A stretch of DNA of 14,286 nt, from the NCBI GenBank assembly GCA_015661555.1, contig DQVW01000084.1, forward strand, positions 1-14,286, written 5' to 3'. This document shows positions 13,681 through 14,286 of the stretch, piece after piece. The notes below the pieces were generated by a model. That model had not been told where the DNA came from. It searched no databases and worked only from the letters and a program-made list of their open reading frames with translations. Position 1 is the stretch's first letter. The number at the start of each line of letters is the position of its first letter. The position numbers were made by a program, and so were the translations under genes. The stretch comes from Methanothermococcus okinawensis. GTDB taxonomy: Archaea > AGJL01 > Methanococci > Methanococcales > Methanococcaceae.

Positions 13681-14202
13681 TCAAGGTCTTATATAGGCCA
13701 TGTTGTAGTAGACTATATCCCCGTCGTTGTCCACGATGGCAATTATCAACTTCTTCCTTACAGAGTGGGCAACCCTCACAAACCCTGTAAGTTCAGAGAT
13801 GAGACAGGGTCTATCCTCGGAGAACACCTTAACAAGGTACTCGGAGTGCACCTCGTCGATGTTCTCCCTGCTGTAAAGTCTAAAATCAGCCCCGTATTTA
13901 AGTCCAGTTTTTACAGTATATCCCCTGTTTTTAAGATCCCTGTACACCAAATACTTTATACAGATCCTCTCGTCTATCTCCTTGGCGTAGTTGTAGAGCT
14001 CCTCAAAGGAGAGAAACCTATCCTTATGTTTAACCTTTAACCAGTTTTTTGACAGTAGATAGAGACCCTCTATGAGGGAGAGGGACAGGAAGTTCTCATT
14101 TAACTCTCCGTATCTCTTGGCACTTAACCTGGACATCCCATCCTTATCAAATACCACTATCCTATCTCCAGAGAGTATACCTACAACAGGTTTCTTTGCC
14201 AT
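13681..14202 (-). CDS. endA: tRNA-splicing endonuclease (EndA, alpha4 type)
   Basis: Cuts bulge-helix-bulge introns out of tRNA and rRNA precursors. The 173-residue length fits the homotetrameric enzyme of Methanocaldococcus (about 180 residues). The catalytic triad is readable in the C-terminal domain: Tyr110 in GADFRLY, His119 in EVHSEYLV and Lys150 in HSVRKKLIIAIVD. The N-terminal domain (GILSGDRIVVFD, then the RYGELNENFLSLSLIEGLYLL helix) matches the archaeal fold. The ATG at 14202 is 7 nt after the stop of the upstream membrane protein gene, and its stop TGA is part of the comC ribosome binding site. The ribosome binding site of endA itself is weak (AGGGAT). The tRNA in this window has no intron. 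Confidence 0.93.
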   Translation of the reverse strand: MAKKPVVGILSGDRIVVFDKDGMSRLSAKRYGELNENFLSLSLIEGLYLLSKNWLKVKHKDRFLSFEELYNYAKEIDERICIKYLVYRDLKNRGYTVKTGLKYGADFRLYSRENIDEVHSEYLVKVFSEDRPCLISELTGFVRVAHSVRKKLIIAIVDNDGDIVYYNMAYIRP

Positions 14203-14209
14203 GTTATCC

Positions 14210-14286
14210 CTACTTTACACCCATCACCTTCCTTAAGACAGTGGATGTGGCCAGGGAACATAGTATATACCATCCAAGCCATCCAA
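14210..14286 (-). CDS. C-terminal end of a DUF106 (EMC3/TMCO1/Oxa1-superfamily) membrane protein, partial
   Basis: An open frame enters from the right edge and ends at TAG (14212-14210). Its last 24 residues begin GWLGWYILCSLATSTVLRKV. This G-W-x-G-W-Y-x-x-x-S ... x-L-R-K ending is what I recall for archaeal DUF106 proteins, membrane insertases related to EMC3, Get1 and Oxa1/YidC. The rest lies outside the window, so the call rests on one C-terminal membrane segment. Its stop lies 7 nt before the endA start, indicating one operon with endA and comC. Confidence 0.6.
   Translation of the reverse strand, partial: GWLGWYILCSLATSTVLRKVMGVK

Noticed and set aside
1..14286. CRISPR array, toxin-antitoxin pair, restriction system or other defence island
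   Set aside because: No regularly spaced repeats, and all sizeable genes are assigned to housekeeping or membrane families apart from one surface protein.

Overview
The window looks like chromosomal DNA of a methanogenic archaeon of the order Methanococcales, probably a hyperthermophile. The evidence is a set of proteins that read like the Methanocaldococcus/Methanotorris versions (MJ0406-type nucleoside kinase, Rnl3-type RNA ligase, split carbamoyl-phosphate synthase, MJ1332-type GTPase, EppA-type prepilin peptidase, sulfolactate dehydrogenase, homotetrameric-type tRNA splicing endonuclease), GGTG(A/G) ribosome binding sites before most genes, and an archaeal BRE/TATA promoter before a tRNA. 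The genus cannot be fixed from the sequence alone.

Layout. 1-188 has no recognisable gene but carries several inverted repeats. 189-778 is a decayed MarC-family membrane protein gene broken into several frames. It runs directly into a + strand pair, hisA (histidine biosynthesis) and a PfkB-family nucleoside kinase. Convergent with these is an aconitase-X swivel subunit (archaeal mevalonate pathway), and divergent from that an ATP-dependent RNA ligase. A long - strand operon, sucC-carB1-carB2, ends back-to-back with the RNA ligase with no spacer. Upstream of sucC lies a - strand gene for a heavily sequon-decorated, membrane-anchored surface protein.

On the + strand follow a DUF457 (YdjM-like) membrane protein and an Obg/YchF-like GTPase with a TGS domain. 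The 305-bp gap 11135-11439 holds a - strand relic of an IS605-type TnpB: the zinc-finger half is recognisable but frameshifted and partly deleted. At its 3' side is a strong imperfect hairpin that may be the old right end/omega-RNA scaffold. Then come the prepilin peptidase (eppA-like) and a tRNA-Ala(GGC) with a very clear promoter and a T7 terminator. The right end is a - strand operon: the tail of a DUF106 (EMC3/Oxa1-superfamily) membrane protein, endA and sulfolactate/malate dehydrogenase (comC-like).

Most of the window is core housekeeping DNA. I see no CRISPR array, no complete mobile element and no defence system. The least ordinary items are the TnpB relic with its preserved hairpin, the MarC pseudogene in front of hisA, the adjacent but split carB halves, the 12-sequon surface protein, and a tRNA-Ala with U37. 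Three starts were moved or fixed on ribosome-binding-site evidence (RNA ligase, sucC, carB1).
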